Of a stretch of 64,000 nt of DNA, positions 62,300-64,000 are shown one piece after another (position 1 is the stretch's first letter; each line of letters starts with the position of its first letter). This DNA is from JAPKZH01 sp963715635 (lineage in GTDB: Bacteria > Acidobacteriota > Aminicenantia > Aminicenantales > UBA4085), in NCBI GenBank assembly GCA_963715635.1, contig OY970261.1, positions 1,550,001 to 1,614,000 of the forward strand, given 5' to 3'. Under the pieces are notes generated by a model, which ran no database searches, had not been told where the DNA came from, and worked only from the letters and a program-made list of their open reading frames with translations. Position numbers and translations under genes: made by a program.

Positions 62300-63061
62300 T
62301 CATGAGCCGCAGAGGACCGAACCCCCGTTGATATTGATAACGGTGCCGGTGATATGGCGGGCCAGATCCGAGGCCAAGAACAAGATCGGGCCTGCAATAT
62401 CCTCCGGCGATGGAATCCGCTTCAGCGGAATCGATTGGCGCACGCTTTCCCTGAAAGCCGTGTCGCTGAAGGACTCCGCGCACATGTCCGTATCCACCCA
62501 ACCCGGGGCCACGCAATTGACGCGGATATTGCACGGAGCGAGCTCTACCGCCAGAGATTTCGTCAGGGCCAGCAGGGCGCCTTTGCTCGCGGCGTAATGA
62601 GAATGAAGCGCCTCTCCCCTGACGGCGGCCGTGGATGCCACATTGATGATCCATCCCTGCTTCTGGTTTTTCATGTGAGGGACAACGGCGTTGGTGAAAT
62701 AGAAGACGCTGTCGAGGTTGACCTCCATGGTCTCTTTCCAGACCTCTGTGTCCATCTTGCCCATTTCTCCATAGGTCCAGATCCCCGCATTGTTGACAAG
62801 AACATCGATGCGGCCCCAGGACCGGATGATATCGTCCACCATCCGCCTCACGTCAGCCTCATGGGATATCTCAACTTGATAAACCAAGCAGGACCTGCCT
62901 TTGGTCTCAATAGCCTTCTTGACGTCAAAGGCTTCCTTTTCGCGGCATTGGAAATTGAAGGCAACGTCGCTTCCCGCTTCGGCAAACAGGAGGGCCGTAG
63001 CTCGGCCGATGCCCCGCGACCCGCCCGTGATCAGCGTTGTCCGGCCTTTTAATGCGATCAT
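62300..63061 (-). CDS. SDR family oxidoreductase (FabG-like)
   Basis: 253 residues. NAD(P) site TLITGGSRGIGRATALLFAEAG, structural NNAGIWTYGEM, catalytic Ser in INVASTAA and YxxxK in SHYAASKGALLALTKSL. C-terminal ITGTVININGGSVLCGS is the standard end of 3-oxoacyl-ACP reductase-like SDRs. The true substrate may be a hydroxyacyl-CoA, given the neighbouring acyl-CoA metabolism, but this is not shown by sequence. AGGAG is 10 bases upstream of the start. Confidence 0.9.
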   Translation of the reverse strand: MIALKGRTTLITGGSRGIGRATALLFAEAGSDVAFNFQCREKEAFDVKKAIETKGRSCLVYQVEISHEADVRRMVDDIIRSWGRIDVLVNNAGIWTYGEMGKMDTEVWKETMEVNLDSVFYFTNAVVPHMKNQKQGWIINVASTAAVRGEALHSHYAASKGALLALTKSLAVELAPCNIRVNCVAPGWVDTDMCAESFSDTAFRESVRQSIPLKRIPSPEDIAGPILFLASDLARHITGTVININGGSVLCGS

Positions 63062-63091
63062 CAGTTTCTTTCTCCTGGCAAAAATTCATCG

Positions 63092-63125
63092 CCCCCTCTC
63101 CCCTGTCTTTCAAGGAGGGAGGGGG
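63092..63125 (-). terminator. hairpin between acnB and the SDR gene
   Basis: CCCCCTC and GAGGGGG arms extend to a stem of about 13 pairs with one mismatch and one G-T pair. On the minus strand five T follow about nine bases later. A terminator or attenuator for acnB that lowers SDR read-through is likely, but the T-run is displaced. Confidence 0.45.
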
Positions 63126-63143
63126 ACATTCAAGATTCGGGAT

Positions 63144-64000
63144 TTAACCGGCATAGTGCAAGGAAAAATCGGTCACCTCATCAAATTGGTGATAGCGGTA
63201 GATGTCGGCGGTGTATGGCATAATTTTCTCTTTCATTACGGAAAAATATTTTTCGAGGCCGGGCAGTTTTCCTTCCAGGGAAGCAATGGCCGCCAGCTCC
63301 GCCGATCCAAGGTAAACACGCGATCCGTCGCCCATGCGATCATCGAAGTTGCGCGTCAACGTGGAAATGATCGTCGCGCCGGGCTGGACCCGGGCCTGGT
63401 TTCCCATGCACAGCGAGCAGCCGGGGATCTCGATCCTCGCTCCGACGCCCGAATAAATCGCATAATATCCCTCTTTCTTCAACTGGTTGGCGTCCATTCG
63501 GGTTGGGGGGGTGAGCCAAATGCGCGTCCTTAAATAGCCCGCCTTGTCGAAAATTTTGGCGGCGGCCCGGAAATGCCCGATGTTCGTCATGCACGACCCG
63601 ATGAACACCTCGTCGATCTTGTCACCGGCGACTTCGGAAAGCAGCTTCACATCATCGGGGTCATTGGGGCAGGCCAGGATGGGCTCTTTGATTTCGGCCA
63701 GATCGATCTCCAGGACGGCCGCATAAGCGACGTTTTTATCGGCCTGAAGGAGCGTCGGCTTTCCCAGCCAGGCCCGGCAGGCATCAATTCTTTTCCGCAG
63801 CGTCCGGGCATCTTGGTAGCCCTGCTCGATCATCTTTTCCATCAGGGCTATATTGCTCTTCAGATATTTGGCCACCCGTTGGGGGTCCAGGGCGATGACC
63901 CCGCCCGCCGCCGACCGCTCTGCGGTTGCATCCGTCAGCTCATAGGCCTCGTCCACGGTCAGGTCCGGCAGGCCTTCCATCTCGATCAGACGGCCGTTGA
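63144..64000 (-). CDS. acnB: aconitate hydratase B (partial, C-terminal part)
   Basis: TCA-cycle enzyme interconverting citrate and isocitrate, often also a 2-methylisocitrate dehydratase. About 285 C-terminal residues are present; the 5' part lies beyond the right edge. [4Fe-4S] ligands appear in FIGSCMTNIGHFRAAAKIF and PGCSLCMGNQARV. AcnB-type features include EGLPDLTVDEAYELTDATAERSAAG, STLTRNFDDRMG and VYLGSAELAAIASLEGKLP. The 2-methylisocitrate activity would fit the methylmalonyl-CoA mutase nearby, but no prpB/prpC is visible. Confidence 0.95.
   Translation of the reverse strand, partial: NGRLIEMEGLPDLTVDEAYELTDATAERSAAGGVIALDPQRVAKYLKSNIALMEKMIEQGYQDARTLRKRIDACRAWLGKPTLLQADKNVAYAAVLEIDLAEIKEPILACPNDPDDVKLLSEVAGDKIDEVFIGSCMTNIGHFRAAAKIFDKAGYLRTRIWLTPPTRMDANQLKKEGYYAIYSGVGARIEIPGCSLCMGNQARVQPGATIISTLTRNFDDRMGDGSRVYLGSAELAAIASLEGKLPGLEKYFSVMKEKIMPYTADIYRYHQFDEVTDFSLHYAG

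Overview
The window is 64 kb of densely packed bacterial chromosome with no rRNA, tRNA, CRISPR array or prophage, and no gene-free stretch longer than 300 bases. An outer membrane is implied by a TonB-receptor-like barrel, a BamD-like lipoprotein, a small OM beta-barrel, ExbD and the Mre/Rod elongation set. Together with paired DUF507 proteins, a TIGR03960-type radical SAM protein, a K+-independent membrane pyrophosphatase and methylmalonyl-CoA mutase, this suggests an uncultured Acidobacteriota/Aminicenantota-like lineage. That placement is inference from gene content only.

Layout, left to right. (1) 1-9070, minus strand: an energy operon nuoA-B-C-D-E-F-G-H-I, followed by an MBL-fold hydrolase and a malic enzyme that runs off the left edge and has its own promoter. 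The membrane-arm genes nuoJ-N are absent. (2) 9.2-20.7 kb: a sulfatase-like lipoprotein hydrolase, a large polytopic membrane protein with a discoidin-like tail, dihydrolipoyl dehydrogenase (minus), a TonB-receptor-like protein, a membrane-bound HdrD-like Fe-S oxidoreductase and a threonine aldolase (minus). (3) 20.9-29.9 kb, plus strand: PASTA protein, rpe, a sugar-nucleotide epimerase, a BamD-like lipoprotein, an OM barrel, a subtilase, recN, a C_GCAxxG_C_C protein and miaB. (4) 30.3-32.6 kb, minus: hppA. (5) 32.8-39.3 kb, plus: a translation operon nusA-infB-DUF503-rbfA-nrnA-truB-DUF507-DUF507-thioesterase. (6) 39.3-46.3 kb, accessory: rmlD, a PKD/barrel envelope protein with a strong promoter and terminator, an intact IS481-like element with target duplication, an ACT protein, a glycosyltransferase, TIGR04076, a lone exbD, a thioredoxin-like protein and a MITE-like inverted repeat. 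(7) 46.3-55.3 kb, minus: acyl-CoA dehydrogenase, TIGR03960 radical SAM, rodA, mrdA, mreD, mreC, mreB. (8) 55.5-59.1 kb, plus: OPT transporter, def, fmt. (9) 59.1-64 kb, minus: an M23 peptidase, the two methylmalonyl-CoA mutase subunits, an SDR oxidoreductase and aconitase B (cut by the right edge).

The metabolic genes (malic enzyme, lipoamide dehydrogenase, aconitase B, methylmalonyl-CoA mutase, acyl-CoA dehydrogenase, Nuo, pyrophosphatase, HdrD-like complex) fit a heterotroph that oxidises organic and fatty acids and conserves energy at the membrane.

Three housekeeping genes (nuoE, rodA, fmt) each show one apparent single-base frameshift, and the IS transposase needs a -1 shift at an A8 run. 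Several such events in essential genes make local sequence error a serious possibility. Nothing here is clearly a wholly new system. The most interesting items are the IS481-like element with duplicated sites in each terminal repeat and a candidate slippery frameshift, the MITE-like repeat between convergent genes, and the dyad lying over the promoter region of the TonB-receptor-like gene.
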